Part shown: positions 40,164 through 40,254 of the stretch, in pieces
Position numbering within the stretch: the first letter of the stretch is position 1
How the letters are laid out: each line of letters opens with the position of its first letter
From: an uncultured Eubacteriales bacterium
Lineage (GTDB): Bacteria; Bacillota; Clostridia; Oscillospirales; CAG-272
Direction of reading: 5' to 3'
Assembly (NCBI GenBank): GCA_934486825.1
Contig: CAKSQF010000020.1
Span: forward strand, 1 to 40,254
DNA length: 40,254 bases
Translations under genes and position numbers: made by a program
Notes under the pieces: generated by a model
What the model saw: the letters and a program-made list of their open reading frames with translations, nothing else
What the model was told of the DNA's origin: nothing
Databases searched by the model: none

Positions 40164-40169
40164 AAAAAT

Positions 40170-40254
40170 GCGAGAGTGGCGGAACTGGCAGACGCGCACG
40201 TTTGAGGGGCGTGTGGTTTACACCGTACGGGTTCAAGTCCCGTTTCTCGCACCA
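40170..40254 (+). tRNA. tRNA-Leu(GAG)
   Basis: Acceptor GCGAGAG pairs with TTCTCGC; the anticodon loop TTGAGGG within stem CACGT/GCGTG gives anticodon GAG, reading CTC and CTT. The variable region is long, as expected for Leu, and the T arm is ACGGG-TTCAAGT-CCCGT. CCA is encoded at 40252-40254, the last bases of the window. CTT and CTC are frequent Leu codons in the neighbouring genes. Confidence 0.93.

Noticed and set aside
1..40254. CRISPR array, prophage, IS element or rRNA
   Set aside because: No spaced repeats, transposase, integrase, phage structural gene or rRNA signature was found on either strand.

Overview
The window looks like chromosomal DNA from a spore-forming, Gram-positive-type member of the Firmicutes, most likely an anaerobic Clostridia-class gut or rumen organism. 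The grounds are an intact pro-sigma-K gene, a SpoIVB signalling protease, a SPOCS/LysM spore-envelope-type protein, strong AGGAGG-type ribosome binding sites, lipobox lipoproteins with Thr-rich wall-spanning linkers, and a two-[4Fe-4S] DUF362 protein. No genus can be named from the sequence alone. No IS element, prophage, CRISPR array or rRNA was seen. No gene-free stretch exceeds about 260 bases.

Region 1 (1-13.8 kb) is a polysaccharide-utilisation locus. After the tail of a probable sortase-anchored surface protein and its terminator come four paralogous multidomain GH43 glycosidases and one cytoplasmic GH2 beta-galactosidase. The first GH43 gene is closed off by its own terminator. A consensus promoter then drives GH2-GH43-GH43-GH43, which ends at a bidirectional terminator. 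Three GH43 proteins are lipoproteins; the fourth is anchored by a transmembrane segment and carries a long Thr/Pro stalk. All four keep the Asp/Asp/Glu catalytic triad and share the same order of accessory beta-sandwich domains, so the set looks like a duplicated and diverging surface enzyme array. No sugar transporter or regulator lies in the window.

Region 2 (13.8-20.3 kb) holds housekeeping genes: an AI-2E-family permease divergent from a DUF362-ferredoxin gene (their promoters share a palindrome), ispE, and a leftward cluster of a Ppx/GppA phosphatase, a TrmH-type RNA methyltransferase and an unrecognised protein. The last resembles the PRK06851 tandem-ATPase family but lacks P-loops. Region 3 (20.3-24.0 kb) is a sporulation block: sigK, a SPOCS-LysM protein behind a sigma-E-like promoter, and spoIVB behind a structured leader. 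In known spore formers SpoIVB triggers pro-sigma-K processing.

Region 4 (24.1-33.3 kb) carries rsmE, a CdaR/PucR-type regulator, ftsE-ftsX, a coiled-coil M23 protein with an altered active-site motif (the expected FtsEX partner), an S41 C-terminal processing protease, greA and lysS. The lysyl-tRNA synthetase is fused to a Trbp111-type tRNA-binding domain whose codon use differs from the rest of the gene. Region 5 (33.4-40.25 kb) has a GNAT-like acyltransferase-domain protein, a phosphate/potassium transport cluster (Pit, DUF47, TrkH, TrkA), PlsC, a diacylglycerol-kinase-family enzyme, and a tRNA-Leu(GAG) with encoded CCA at the right edge.

Best candidates for something new: the GH43 array with one member altered around its active site, the LysRS fusion with its codon-use break, the divergent promoter palindrome, the M23 protein with Cys-Cys-His, the P-loop-less PRK06851-like protein, and the structured spoIVB leader.
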